From positions 62,001 through 126,000 of the forward strand of contig JAEZRE010000015.1 of assembly GCA_023412915.1 (NCBI GenBank): DNA of 64,000 nt, read 5' to 3'. The notes under the pieces were generated by a model. It was not told the DNA's origin and ran no database searches. It worked only from the letters and a program-made list of their open reading frames with translations. The DNA is from Bacillota bacterium (GTDB lineage Bacteria; Bacillota; Clostridia; Acetivibrionales; DTU013). Below are positions 7,905 to 16,945 of the stretch, piece after piece (position 1 is the first letter of the stretch; the number at the start of each line of letters is the position of its first letter). The position numbers and the translations under genes were made by a program.

Positions 7905-9995
7905 TTATTCCTCTTCTTCCTCTTCGGCCATATCCTTCTTGGCTTCTTCGATGACCTTCTGAGCTACGTTGCCCGGAGCTTCCTCATACCTGTCGAAATG
8001 CTGGTGGAAGGAACCCCTGCCCTGAGTCATGGATCTCAGGTCGTTGGCGTATTTGAACATTTCAGCCGAAGGCACGTCTGCAACAACCTGCTGCAATCCG
8101 CCGTCCTGCGGGTTCATGCCGAGGATTCTGCCCCTTCTCTTGTTGAGATCGCCTATGATATCGCCCATGTAGTTGTCGGGTATATAAACTTCCACATGGC
8201 TGACGGGTTCGAGCAATACCGGAGTCGCCAGCGGCAGACCCTTCTTGTATGCAAGCCGCGCCGCGATCTTGAAGGCCATTTCTGAAGAGTCGACGTCATG
8301 GTAAGAACCGTCAACGAGCGTCGCCTTAAGGTTAACAACGGGATAACCCGCGAGGATACCGTGCGGGATCGCTTCACGCAGGCCTTTTTCAACAGCTGGA
8401 TGGTACTGTTTCGGTACCGAACCGCCGAATATCTTTTCTTCGAAATGCAGATCTTCAGTTTCGCCGTGCTCGAATTCTATCCATACATGTCCGTACTGGC
8501 CGTGACCTCCGGACTGTTTCTTGTGCTTGCCTTCGACCTTGACCTTCTTCTTGATGGTTTCTCTGTAAGGAACCTTCGGATCTACGAGGTTTACCGAGAC
8601 TCCGAATTTTGCCTTCAGCTTGCTGACGATTACGTCGAGGTGCTGTTCGCCTACGCCTGAGATGATCGTCTGATGTGTTTCGGTGTTAAGAGATACCTTG
8701 AAGGTAGGATCTTCGTCCTGCAGCCTGTTAAGGCCTGTTCCGATCTTTTCCTCGTCGCCCTTGGACTTAGGCTCAACAGCCAATGAAAGCGCAGGTTCCG
8801 GGAACTCTATCTTGTCAAGCATTACCGGCTTTGCCTGGTCGCACAGCGTATCGTTGGTATTGGTGAACTGAAGCTTTGCAACCGCTCCGATATCGCCGGC
8901 TATCAGCTTATCCACCGGTAACTGCTTCTTGCCTCTGAGCATGAACACCTGCGCGGTTTTTTCAGTCTTCTCGGCAGTCGTGTTGAGAACTACGGAATCG
9001 GATTTGAGCGTTCCGGAGTAAACTCTGAATATCGAAATCTTGCCGACAAACGGGTCTGCGATGGTCTTGAATACTAAAGCCGACATGCTTTCCCCGGGAG
9101 CGGCCTTCAATTCGACCACTGTGTCGGTACCGGGCTTGACAGCCTTTACAACCGGCTTGTAAGCAGGAGATGGCAGGTATTCTATCATCGCATCCATCAG
9201 GGTCTGGATGCCGAGGTTCAGGTAAGCCGAACCGCAGAGCACCGGCACGATGGAGCCGTCAGCTATACCAAGTGACAGGCCCTTTTTGATATCTTCGGGG
9301 GTGAATTCCTCTCCGCCGAAGAATTTTTCCATGAGGTCTTCGCTGGTTTCAGCGATAGCCTCGTTCATTGCGTCTTTAATTGCAGATATCTTATCGTTTA
9401 AACCGGCAGGGATCGCTGTATCTACCAGTTTATCCTTGTCGAATTTTTTCGCCGTCATACCAAGAACATCAACAAAACCCGTAAATTTCTCACCCTCAAT
9501 TATGGGAAGCTGAAAAGCTATGACATTTTTGCCGAATGTATTGGTCAACTGTCCGAGAACTTCGAAGAAGTTTGCATTTTCTTCGTCCATTTTATTCACA
9601 AAAAACATTTTGGGGATTCCCTGCTCTTTTGCATAAGCCCAGGATTTTTCAGTTCCGACCGCTACGCCGCCCTTTGCCGGAACAAGGATGATTGCCGCGT
9701 CCGATACCCTTATACCCTGCCTCACTTCGCCTACGAAGTCGAAATAGCCGGGGGTGTCGATAACGTTGATTTTGCAGTCCTTCCATTCGCATGGGGCAAT
9801 AGATGTGCTGATTGAGATCTTCCTTTTGATTTCTTCCGGGTCGTAATCCGAGGTAGTGTTTCCGTCATTCACCTTGCCGAACCTGTCAAGCACTCCTGTG
9901 TTGAACAGCATGGCTTCTGCGAGTGTTGTTTTACCCGCCCCGCCGTGCGACATAATGCACACGTTGCGGAGCTTATCCACAGTGTAATCTTTCAT
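7905..9995 (-). CDS. Elongation factor G-like GTPase (EF-G paralogue)
   Basis: Translational GTPase of 696 residues with all five EF-G domains. G1 reads SHGGAGKTT (residues 16-24), G3 DTPGYFDF and G4 NKMD. The G1 loop has Gly-Gly where housekeeping EF-G has Ile-Asp (HIDAGKT), and the gene stands alone rather than next to rpsL, rpsG and tuf. Both points fit the EF-G-like/FusA2 subgroup rather than the main translocase. The exact role of this subgroup (translocation, recycling or a stress-specific task) is not settled. Domain IV is intact, with the SGGHGQYGHV loop. The tail is acidic (AEEEEEE). It has a good upstream promoter and the site AAGGGGG before ATG 9995. Confidence 0.88.
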   Translation of the reverse strand: MKDYTVDKLRNVCIMSHGGAGKTTLAEAMLFNTGVLDRFGKVNDGNTTSDYDPEEIKRKISISTSIAPCEWKDCKINVIDTPGYFDFVGEVRQGIRVSDAAIILVPAKGGVAVGTEKSWAYAKEQGIPKMFFVNKMDEENANFFEVLGQLTNTFGKNVIAFQLPIIEGEKFTGFVDVLGMTAKKFDKDKLVDTAIPAGLNDKISAIKDAMNEAIAETSEDLMEKFFGGEEFTPEDIKKGLSLGIADGSIVPVLCGSAYLNLGIQTLMDAMIEYLPSPAYKPVVKAVKPGTDTVVELKAAPGESMSALVFKTIADPFVGKISIFRVYSGTLKSDSVVLNTTAEKTEKTAQVFMLRGKKQLPVDKLIAGDIGAVAKLQFTNTNDTLCDQAKPVMLDKIEFPEPALSLAVEPKSKGDEEKIGTGLNRLQDEDPTFKVSLNTETHQTIISGVGEQHLDVIVSKLKAKFGVSVNLVDPKVPYRETIKKKVKVEGKHKKQSGGHGQYGHVWIEFEHGETEDLHFEEKIFGGSVPKQYHPAVEKGLREAIPHGILAGYPVVNLKATLVDGSYHDVDSSEMAFKIAARLAYKKGLPLATPVLLEPVSHVEVYIPDNYMGDIIGDLNKRRGRILGMNPQDGGLQQVVADVPSAEMFKYANDLRSMTQGRGSFHQHFDRYEEAPGNVAQKVIEEAKKDMAEEEEEE

Positions 9996-10087
9996 GTGAA
10001 TTCCCCCTTGTTTTTACGAACTTATATTAATTTTCCAAATTAATAGCAAATTCATTCAAGAAATACGGGTATTAGGACACAATGTAT

Positions 10088-10115
10088 ATTATAGCACACA
10101 TTAAGACCAGTTCAA
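10088..10115 (-). promoter_or_regulatory. Promoter of EF-G-like gene
   Basis: Minus-strand -35 TTGAAC (10110-10115) and -10 TATAAT (10088-10093), 16-bp spacer; leader of about 85 nt. Confidence 0.75.
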
Positions 10116-10257
10116 GGATTTTCTGAATTGGCGGCGCATTGCGGCCGCTCCGTTATCCTTGACATTTAGGCGATATCATTGTAAATTTATATCAAACCTG
10201 AGCCTTGCATATATTGTAAGAATTGCATGATACAAGGGCCTGGAGCGGCATGTTATA

Positions 10258-10443
10258 ACCTGCCGAGCGGGCGGTTTTCCATTGCGGAGTTTTGTTCAAA
10301 GAGCATATAAGATTCGCTTTGCGGCAAATTCAAACTCGCTCGGCTAAAGCTCGCTCAAACAGTGAATTTGCCTTATGCAAAGCTTCATCAATATGCTCTA
10401 ATTCACAAAACTCATGCAATGTCAAACTGCCCGCTCGGCAGGT
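10258..10443. repeat. 186-bp imperfect palindromic element
   Basis: The outer 15 bp are exact inverted repeats (ACCTGCCGAGCGGGC and its complement). Inside, the arms keep pairing with small bulges through GAGTTTTGT, AGAGCATAT, GCTTTGC and GCAAATTCA to a 30-nt loop that contains CTCGCTC twice. Neither arm encodes a protein. No clear target-site duplication is seen. It resembles a MITE or a large REP-type hairpin, and lies between the divergent EF-G-like and aroF genes. Confidence 0.8.
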
Positions 10444-10662
10444 AAGGTATAGCGCAGCAATATATAGGCGCCGGTTTGGTAGTGCGAAGTACAGGAACTG
10501 TAGGTAGGATATGCAGCGGCCGGTATGGCGGGTTCGGCACAAACCGCATGCATGGTTCGGCAGGTTTGGCAAAGCATCACGCAGTAGTAACGTAGAATGG
10601 TAAAACGGCAGTATGGTAAAACTAATTGATTACAGAGAACAACGGTAGAAAGGAAGGATCCA
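10444..10662 (+). other. Leader region of aroF with degenerate short repeats
   Basis: No gene seen. It holds spaced direct repeats: GGTTCGGCA at 10531 and 10554, and ATGGTAAAAC at 10597 and 10613. No T-box signature, leader peptide or terminator/antiterminator pair could be recognised. The aroF promoter was not identified with confidence. Confidence 0.45.
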
Positions 10663-11691
10663 ATGATTATTGTAATGAGACCCGGGACGCAGGAGCCTGA
10701 AGTCCGGGAAGTCGCAAGAGTACTTGAAAAGGTAGGCCTCGGCGTTCATATTTCCAAAGGGGCGGAGAGAACCATCATCGGTGTGATCGGCGACAAAAGG
10801 CTGCTGAGCGACATCCCGCTCGAGCTGATGCCCGGAGTCGACAAGCTCGTGCCGATAATGGAGAGCTACAAGCTGGCCGGAAGGACATTCAAGCCCGAGC
10901 CCAGCGTAATAGATGTAAACGGTGTAAAAATAGGCGGGAAAGAGCTCGTGATGATAGCCGGACCGTGCGCTATCGAGAGCTCCGAACAGATAATTGAGGC
11001 TGCGGAGGCAGTAAAGAAGGCCGGAGCGAAAATGCTGCGTGGCGGCGCTTTCAAACCGAGGACCTCGCCATACTCCTTCCAGGGGCTTGAAGAAGACGGC
11101 CTGAAGATGCTGAAGGAAGCAAGCGAAGCCACAGGGCTCGTTACGGTGACCGAGGTCATCAGCGAGCGTTCCGTTGAGATTGCCGCAAATTACGTCGACA
11201 TGTTCCAGATAGGTGCGCGTAATTCGCAGAACTTTCACCTTTTGAGAGAAGTAGGCCGCTCCGGAAAGCCGGTGCTGTTCAAGAGAGGTTCCGCCACTAC
11301 CATAGATGAATGGCTAAATGCGGCAGAGTATATAATGAGCGAAGGCAATTACAACGTAGTCCTTTGCGAACGCGGCATCAGGACCTTTGAAACTGCCACG
11401 AGGAACACGCTCGACGTAAGCGCTGTCCCGGTGGTAAAGGCAAACAGCCACCTTCCGATAATAGTCGATCCAAGCCACGCCGCAGGCAGGTCGCAGTATA
11501 TATTGCCCCTGTCTCGCGCTGCCATAGCCGCCGGTGCGGACGGACTGATAATCGAAGTGCATCCCAACCCGAGATTGGCGCTGTCCGACGCAGCCCAACA
11601 GCTGTCTCCCGAAGCATTCGATAATTTGTGTAAAGATATCGGAAGGATTGCCGAAATAGTAGGCAGAGAATTCAAAGATGAAGCTAAATAA
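10663..11691 (+). CDS. aroF: 3-deoxy-7-phosphoheptulonate synthase (DAHP synthase, type I beta)
   Basis: Condenses phosphoenolpyruvate and erythrose 4-phosphate, the first step of the shikimate pathway. The 342 residues comprise an N-terminal ferredoxin-like regulatory domain (about 1-70) and the TIM-barrel catalytic domain. Active-site motifs are IAGPCAIES (about 95-103), GGAFKPRTSPYSFQG, and the metal/PEP segment IVDPSHAAGR. The N-terminal domain is the kind that mediates feedback control by aromatic amino acids. First gene of aroF-tyrA-aroA. ATG 10663 follows AAAGGAAGGA. Confidence 0.95.
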   Translation: MIIVMRPGTQEPEVREVARVLEKVGLGVHISKGAERTIIGVIGDKRLLSDIPLELMPGVDKLVPIMESYKLAGRTFKPEPSVIDVNGVKIGGKELVMIAGPCAIESSEQIIEAAEAVKKAGAKMLRGGAFKPRTSPYSFQGLEEDGLKMLKEASEATGLVTVTEVISERSVEIAANYVDMFQIGARNSQNFHLLREVGRSGKPVLFKRGSATTIDEWLNAAEYIMSEGNYNVVLCERGIRTFETATRNTLDVSAVPVVKANSHLPIIVDPSHAAGRSQYILPLSRAAIAAGADGLIIEVHPNPRLALSDAAQQLSPEAFDNLCKDIGRIAEIVGREFKDEAK

Positions 11692-12781
11692 AGTAACAAT
11701 AATCGGCCTTGGACTGATCGGCGGGTCAATTGCGAAAGCGTTGCACGACAAGCTCGGCGTCCGCGGAATTACGGCCGTGGACAACGACGCCGGCGCACTT
11801 GAACAAGCCCTGAGGCAGGGGATCATTGAAAAGGGAATCACCTCACCCGACAGCAGTACTTATGCATCCGATATCATATTTATCTGTACACCTGTAACGC
11901 AGGCTGTAAAATATATCACCGAAATTGCTCCCCTTGTAAATGACACCTGTATAATAACCGACACATGCAGTACGAAGGAAGAGATAGCAAAGGCTGTCGG
12001 CGGGCTCCCGCACAAGCCCTGCTTTATAGGCGGACATCCGATGGCGGGTACAGAGAGATCGGGCTACGTGAACAGCTATGCCCATATGTTTGAAAACGCG
12101 TATTATGCGTTGACCCCCGATGCCTCTGCAAGGCCTGAAGCGATAAGTGACCTCACGGAACTGATCAAGGGAATCGGAGCCATCCCGATCGTTATGACAG
12201 CGGAAGAACACGACCGGGCAGCAGCCGGTATAAGCCACATGCCGCACGTAATAGCGGCGTCTCTGGTCAATATGGTCAGGGACCTCGACAAGGGCGACGG
12301 GAGGATGAAGACGCTTGCAGCCGGGGGATTCCGCGATATAACGAGGATAGCCTCTTCCAATCCTGCGATGTGGGAAAATATCGTAAGGAGCAACAAAGCC
12401 CAGGTTCTGGCGCTTACAGCGCTGTTCAAGGAACAGCTGGACCATTTTGCGGCGGCGCTCGGAAGCGAAGATTCCACAGAAATCCGCGAATTCTTTGCGG
12501 ATGCGGGCCGGTATAGGGATTCGATCTCGGATAATCAGGCGGCAGGTCTGATACCGCCGCTGTGCAAGCTCGTCGTAGACGTGCAGGACAAACCTGGAAT
12601 TATTGGCGAAATAGCAACAATCCTGGGCATGAATAATATAAATATAAAAAACATAAATGTTGCCAACAGCAGGGAATTCGAGCAGGGTTGCCTGATAATC
12701 TCCCTCTCTGATCCCGGCAGTGTAAATTTTGCCTTTGACTTGCTTGTCAATACGGGATATAAAGTATATAAAAATAAGTGA
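11678..12781 (+). CDS. tyrA: Prephenate dehydrogenase with C-terminal ACT domain
   Basis: NAD(P)-dependent oxidative decarboxylation of prephenate to 4-hydroxyphenylpyruvate on the way to tyrosine. Its 367 residues begin with a Rossmann fold (GLGLIGGSIA at residues 10-19). The catalytic-His region GGHPMAGTERSG follows, then a helical dimer domain (HMPHVIAASL). From about residue 295 an ACT domain (VVDVQDKPGIIGEIATILG) probably senses an amino acid. It overlaps the end of aroF by 14 bp, so the genes are probably translationally coupled. The ribosome binding site is weak, which fits coupling. Confidence 0.94.
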   Translation: MKLNKVTIIGLGLIGGSIAKALHDKLGVRGITAVDNDAGALEQALRQGIIEKGITSPDSSTYASDIIFICTPVTQAVKYITEIAPLVNDTCIITDTCSTKEEIAKAVGGLPHKPCFIGGHPMAGTERSGYVNSYAHMFENAYYALTPDASARPEAISDLTELIKGIGAIPIVMTAEEHDRAAAGISHMPHVIAASLVNMVRDLDKGDGRMKTLAAGGFRDITRIASSNPAMWENIVRSNKAQVLALTALFKEQLDHFAAALGSEDSTEIREFFADAGRYRDSISDNQAAGLIPPLCKLVVDVQDKPGIIGEIATILGMNNINIKNINVANSREFEQGCLIISLSDPGSVNFAFDLLVNTGYKVYKNK

Positions 12782-12849
12782 GCAAACGTACTCCGACTAT
12801 GGGTAAAATATACAAATGATTTGAAATTACTTTATCAGGGGGGAAGAAC

Positions 12850-14124
12850 GTGTTAATTGAAAACAGAGATACGCTAAGGGGAGAGATCTCAGTTCCGGGA
12901 GACAAATCCATATCCCACAGGGCCATAGTAACCGGTGCTCTGGCAAGAGGCACAACTGAAATCGATAATTTACTGCTTGGCGAAGACTGCATCAGCACGA
13001 TCGAATGCTTCAGAAAAATGCAGGTCGGCATTGAAATACTCCAGGATAACAAGGTGAGAATCCAGGGGCGCGGACCGTATGGACTGAAGCCTCCAGCCAC
13101 AGTCCTCAACACGGGACGTTCCGGCACTGCAATAAGGCTTCTGCTCGGTGTACTTGCCGGCCAGCCCTTCAATTCCAATGTGATACGAAACGAGGCGGCA
13201 ATGAAGAAGCCGGTGGGCAAGGTGGTCAGCTGCCTTAAGCAGATGGGCGCAAGCTTTTCCGGCAGAGAGGACGGCAATCTTTGCCCACTGACTATATCGC
13301 CCTCTTCCCTGAAAGGTACAACATTTGAACTGTCTGAACTCGAAACACATATCAAATCCCCTCTTCTGTTTGCCGGACTATATGCCGAAGGCGATACGGT
13401 CGTCAGAGAAGCAGTCAAATCAAGGGATCATACGGAACTGATGCTGAATTATTTCGGAGCGGATATCAGGACCGAAGGCCTCGTAGTGATCAGCCACGCC
13501 ATAGAAAATCTATACGCACAGCATGTTTCGATCCCGGGCGACATATCCATGGCTACATATTTCATAACTGCCGCGCTGCTTGTGCCCAAGTCCGACATAG
13601 TTATAAAAAATGTAGGAGTGAACCCGACAAGGTCAGGTATTATAGATGTTTACAGATCGATGGGCGCAAATATAGAGTTTTTGAACGAGCGGACGGAAAG
13701 TAACGAGCCTGTTGCAGATTTGCACATAGTAACATCGCCTCTGAAGGGTATAAAAATAGATCCTCAGCTCATACCGGACCTTATAGATGAACTTCCTGTG
13801 ATAATAGTGGCGGCGGCGCTTGCAAAGGGAACTACCGAAATAACCGGCCTCTCAGGCTTCAAGGTCATGGATTCGGGCAAAATAAAGGAGATTTCACTCG
13901 AGCTCTCTAAAATGGGCGCCAAGATAACAGTGACTGAGAACGGAATCACAATAGAAGGAAGAGAAGCGCTGCGTGGAACGGTCGTCGAGAGCAACAACAA
14001 CCATGCGCTTGCGATGGCGCTGTCAATAGCCGGACTTGTTGCCGACGGTGAAACCATGATAAGAAAGACGCAGGCTGTGGATATAGTCTACCCCGGTTTC
14101 TTCGAAACGCTCAACAAGCTGTAA
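12850..14124 (+). CDS. aroA: 5-enolpyruvylshikimate-3-phosphate synthase
   Basis: Transfers the enolpyruvyl group of PEP to shikimate 3-phosphate, the sixth shikimate step. The 424 residues have the duplicated inside-out barrel. The shikimate-binding PGDKSISHR lies near residue 16 and NTGRSGTAIRLLLG near 87. Catalytic segments DLIDELPV and NNHALAMAL are also present. The start is GTG with AGGGGGGAAG 4-10 bases upstream. The gap from tyrA is 68 bp with no terminator, so it is read as the third operon gene. Genes for the intermediate shikimate steps are not in the window. Confidence 0.95.
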   Translation: MLIENRDTLRGEISVPGDKSISHRAIVTGALARGTTEIDNLLLGEDCISTIECFRKMQVGIEILQDNKVRIQGRGPYGLKPPATVLNTGRSGTAIRLLLGVLAGQPFNSNVIRNEAAMKKPVGKVVSCLKQMGASFSGREDGNLCPLTISPSSLKGTTFELSELETHIKSPLLFAGLYAEGDTVVREAVKSRDHTELMLNYFGADIRTEGLVVISHAIENLYAQHVSIPGDISMATYFITAALLVPKSDIVIKNVGVNPTRSGIIDVYRSMGANIEFLNERTESNEPVADLHIVTSPLKGIKIDPQLIPDLIDELPVIIVAAALAKGTTEITGLSGFKVMDSGKIKEISLELSKMGAKITVTENGITIEGREALRGTVVESNNNHALAMALSIAGLVADGETMIRKTQAVDIVYPGFFETLNKL

Positions 14125-14137
14125 ACCCATGAAAAAG

Positions 14138-14193
14138 AGGGACGGTTCTTTTGTTTCGTTTTTCTTCTAAAACGAAACAAAAGAACCGTCCCT
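14138..14193. repeat. Long perfect hairpin repeat, AGGGACGGTT family, copy 1
   Basis: Arms of 25 bp pair perfectly around a 6-nt loop. The arm begins AGGGACGGTTCTTTTGTTTC. A diverged second copy lies at 36440-36506. There is no downstream U tract, so it is not a normal terminator, though it may help separate the convergent aroA and rex transcripts. It looks like a dispersed REP/MITE-type element. Confidence 0.8.
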
Positions 14194-14209
14194 GCGTTTC
14201 ATTGACACT

Positions 14210-14848
14210 CTATTTCTCGAATTTGTCGCGGATTTTAAACCCGAGTACCATGAGGCTGTCACTTAGATGGACGTTCTCTATCACCATTTCATAGGGCAGC
14301 TTAAGGTCCATCGGAGAGAAATTCCACAGGCCTCTGATGCCGAGCCGGGCCACCTTTTCAGCCACTTCCCTGGCCTGCTCGTAAGGTACCGTCAGCATCG
14401 CAATTTCCACATTATGTTTCTTAACGAATTCTTCAAGCTTATCCATATGGAATATCTCTATATCTTTGATCCTGTTCCCGATGACCTTCGTATTCACGTC
14501 GAAAATTCCTATTATTTCAAAGCCTCTTCTTTCAAAATTGCCGTAATGAGCCAGCGCCTGCCCCATGTTTCCTGCGCCTATGATTATTGTCTTGAATTTA
14601 TTGTTAACGCCCAGTATGTTACCTATTTCGTTGAAAAGCAATTCCACATTGTATCCGTAGCCCTGCTGTCCAAATCCTCCGAAGCAGTTCAGATCCTGCC
14701 TTATCTGGGAGGCGGTGATGCCCATCCTCGTGCTAAGTTCCTTCGATGATATCCTTGTTATATCCATCGCCAGCAAGTCGGACAGATATCTGTAATACCT
14801 GGGCAGTCTTCTTATTACAGCTATTGAAACCTTCTTCTTTGTGGCCAT
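14210..14848 (-). CDS. rex: Rex, NADH/NAD+-sensing transcriptional repressor
   Basis: Represses fermentation and hydrogen/alcohol metabolism genes until a high NADH/NAD+ ratio releases it from DNA. The 212 residues comprise an N-terminal winged helix (about 1-80, with the conserved RISSKELSTRMGITASQIRQ) and a Rossmann NADH domain (GAGNMGQAL near residue 94). A C-terminal swapped helix follows. Length is typical. ATG 14848 follows CTGGAGGAG, and a near-consensus promoter lies upstream. The alcohol dehydrogenase and hydrogenase genes in this window are the kind it usually controls, but no convincing Rex operator was found at them. Confidence 0.96.
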   Translation of the reverse strand: MATKKKVSIAVIRRLPRYYRYLSDLLAMDITRISSKELSTRMGITASQIRQDLNCFGGFGQQGYGYNVELLFNEIGNILGVNNKFKTIIIGAGNMGQALAHYGNFERRGFEIIGIFDVNTKVIGNRIKDIEIFHMDKLEEFVKKHNVEIAMLTVPYEQAREVAEKVARLGIRGLWNFSPMDLKLPYEMVIENVHLSDSLMVLGFKIRDKFEK

Positions 14849-14881
14849 GGACTACTCCTCCAGAATTTGCTTGATACAGGA

Positions 14882-14910
14882 ATTATACAACTTTGATATT
14901 TTTTTGTCAA
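14882..14910 (-). promoter_or_regulatory. Consensus promoter of rex
   Basis: Minus-strand -35 TTGACA (14905-14910) and -10 TATAAT (14882-14887), exact 17-bp spacer. Confidence 0.9.
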
Positions 14911-14912
14911 TA

Positions 14913-14941
14913 TTGCCCGACACCCGCTTTTTTGCTAGAAT
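14913..14941 (+). promoter_or_regulatory. Promoter of ABC-F gene, probably leaderless
   Basis: -35 TTGCCC (14913-14918) and -10 TAGAAT (14936-14941), 17-bp spacer. The ATG at 14948 is only 6 bases beyond the -10, the usual distance to a transcription start, and no ribosome binding site precedes it. The -35 boxes of this promoter and of rex are 2 bp apart on opposite strands. Confidence 0.6.
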
Positions 14942-14947
14942 GTTTTT

Positions 14948-16882
14948 ATGATTATTCTGACGTGCAACGAAATCAGCCTGTCCTATGGGACAGATGTCAT
15001 ATTGAACAAGGTCGGCTTCAGCCTGCAGCAGGGGGAAAAGGCCGGTCTGGTCGGCGTCAACGGCGCAGGCAAGTCGACGCTTTTTAAAATAATCACCGGA
15101 AGGCTCCCGCAGGACTCGGGCGACGTATTTATATCAAAAGGTCTTCAATGGGGCTGTCTTGATCAGAATTCCGGACTGGATACCGACCGTACCATCTGGG
15201 CTGAGATGCTCACGACCTATTCCGTGCTTATCTCGATGGAAGCGAAGCTCAAGCTGCTGGAAAAGGATATCAGCCTTGAAAAGGACGATGAGCGCCTGCA
15301 TTCCATGATGAAGGAATACGATACCTTGCTCGAGCGTTTTTCGCGCGAAGGCGGCTACGAATACAACAGCAGGATCAGAGGCGTCCTCCGCGGCCTGGGC
15401 TTCCCCGACGAGCAGTTCGAGCTTCCCGTAAAAGCGCTGAGCGGCGGGCAGAAGACACGTCTGGCGCTGGCAAAGCTTCTGCTTGAGGAGCCTGACCTGC
15501 TGCTTCTCGACGAACCTACGAACCACCTGGACATTTCAGCGATAGAATGGCTTGAGGATTTCCTCAAAAGCTATAAAAAAGCCGTGCTTGTCATATCCCA
15601 TGACCGCTACTTCCTCGATGCGGTAACAACCAAAACCCTGGAGCTCGAAAATTACGAATGCACTACGTATAACGGCAGTTATTCCGTCTATGCCCAGAAA
15701 AAAGCGGTGGACAGGGAGATACAGCGAAAGCATTACGAACAGCAGCAGAAGGAAATCGCCCGGATGGAGGCGTTCATCGAGCAGCAAAGGCGCTGGAACC
15801 GCGAGAAAAACATCGTGGCGGCGGAAAGCCGTCAAAAGGCTATCGACAGGCTGGAAAAGCTGGAGGCGCCCAAAAAGCTGCCCGGGAGTATCAAAATAAA
15901 GTTCAGCAGCAGTATCATCAGCGGGAACGACGTCCTGTCCGTGGAAGACCTGTCAAAGAGCTTTCCCGGCAAGCCGCTGTTCAGGGATGTCAACTTCAGC
16001 ATCAAGCGAAATGAAAAGATATTCCTGCTCGGGCCTAACGGCTGCGGCAAATCCACTCTGCTCAAGATACTTTCCGGTAAGCTCGAACAGTCCGGCGGCA
16101 GCTTCGAATACGGGCACAAAATAGTTCTGGGCTATTACGACCAGGAGCTCGAAGGCTTGAACGACAGCAATACGGTACTGGAAGAAGTATGGAACGATAA
16201 CGAAAAGCTTACTCATACACAGATACGAAATGCTTTGGCACAGTTTCTGTTTACGGGCGAGGAAGTGTACAAGACTGTCGGCATATTGAGCGGGGGCGAA
16301 AAAAGCAGGGTGGCGCTAACGAAGCTGATGCTGTCCGGCGCGAACCTGCTGCTATTGGACGAACCCACAAACCATCTCGACGTCAACTCGAGAGAAGCGC
16401 TGGAAGAGGCTCTGCTGGCTTTTGACGGGACTCTGCTGGCAGTATCGCACGACAGGTACTTTATCAGGAAGCTGGCCTCGAGAATAATAGAAATGACGGG
16501 AAACAGCCTCGAAGACTATAAAGGCGATTATGCCTTCTACCTGGACCACCGCAGGCAGCCGCAGGATCAGTCCGCGGGCAGCGGACAGAATCTTACGGCC
16601 GCCAAGCAGGAGCACCAGGAGAACAAGGAGGAAAAAGCCCGCAGAAGAAAGCTCGAAAAACAGCTTGCCGCCTGTGAGGACGATATCGGCAGAACGGAAG
16701 CGAGACTCTCCGAAATATCGGACGAGATGTCCCGCGATACGGCCCTCAGCGATCATATGCTGCTTTCCTCTCTCCTTAGCGAGCAGCTCGAACTCGAAAC
16801 AAAACTGGAGAAGCTTTATGGAGATTGGGAGACTTTTTCTGTATCGCTGCAGGAGCTGACAGCTGCTCAGACGCAATCCTGA
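14948..16882 (+). CDS. ABC-F family ATPase (ribosome-associated)
   Basis: Soluble tandem ABC ATPase with no membrane segment; the family acts on the ribosome E site in translation regulation or antibiotic protection. The 644 residues carry two ABC cassettes. The first has Walker A GVNGAGKST near residue 37 and LSGGQKTRLALAKLL. The second has GPNGCGKST near 360 and LSGGEKSRVALTKLM. Both end LLLLDEPTNHLD. Between them lies a charged P-site interaction linker (about 245-300), and a C-terminal coiled coil (about 550-640) like that of Uup/YdiF proteins follows. The start fits the family because MIILTCNEIS lines up with usual N termini. Whether it gives resistance or is housekeeping cannot be said from sequence. 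Confidence 0.92.
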   Translation: MIILTCNEISLSYGTDVILNKVGFSLQQGEKAGLVGVNGAGKSTLFKIITGRLPQDSGDVFISKGLQWGCLDQNSGLDTDRTIWAEMLTTYSVLISMEAKLKLLEKDISLEKDDERLHSMMKEYDTLLERFSREGGYEYNSRIRGVLRGLGFPDEQFELPVKALSGGQKTRLALAKLLLEEPDLLLLDEPTNHLDISAIEWLEDFLKSYKKAVLVISHDRYFLDAVTTKTLELENYECTTYNGSYSVYAQKKAVDREIQRKHYEQQQKEIARMEAFIEQQRRWNREKNIVAAESRQKAIDRLEKLEAPKKLPGSIKIKFSSSIISGNDVLSVEDLSKSFPGKPLFRDVNFSIKRNEKIFLLGPNGCGKSTLLKILSGKLEQSGGSFEYGHKIVLGYYDQELEGLNDSNTVLEEVWNDNEKLTHTQIRNALAQFLFTGEEVYKTVGILSGGEKSRVALTKLMLSGANLLLLDEPTNHLDVNSREALEEALLAFDGTLLAVSHDRYFIRKLASRIIEMTGNSLEDYKGDYAFYLDHRRQPQDQSAGSGQNLTAAKQEHQENKEEKARRRKLEKQLAACEDDIGRTEARLSEISDEMSRDTALSDHMLLSSLLSEQLELETKLEKLYGDWETFSVSLQELTAAQTQS

Positions 16883-16945
16883 TATGCCGCCGGTTCAGGC
16901 GGACAGGTTCTGCTGCCGTTAGTCACTGCCGCCTATATATCAAAC

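Noticed and set aside
10444..10662. T-box or attenuator controlling the aromatic operon
   Set aside because: No T-box sequence, leader peptide with aromatic codons, or paired terminator/antiterminator could be found.
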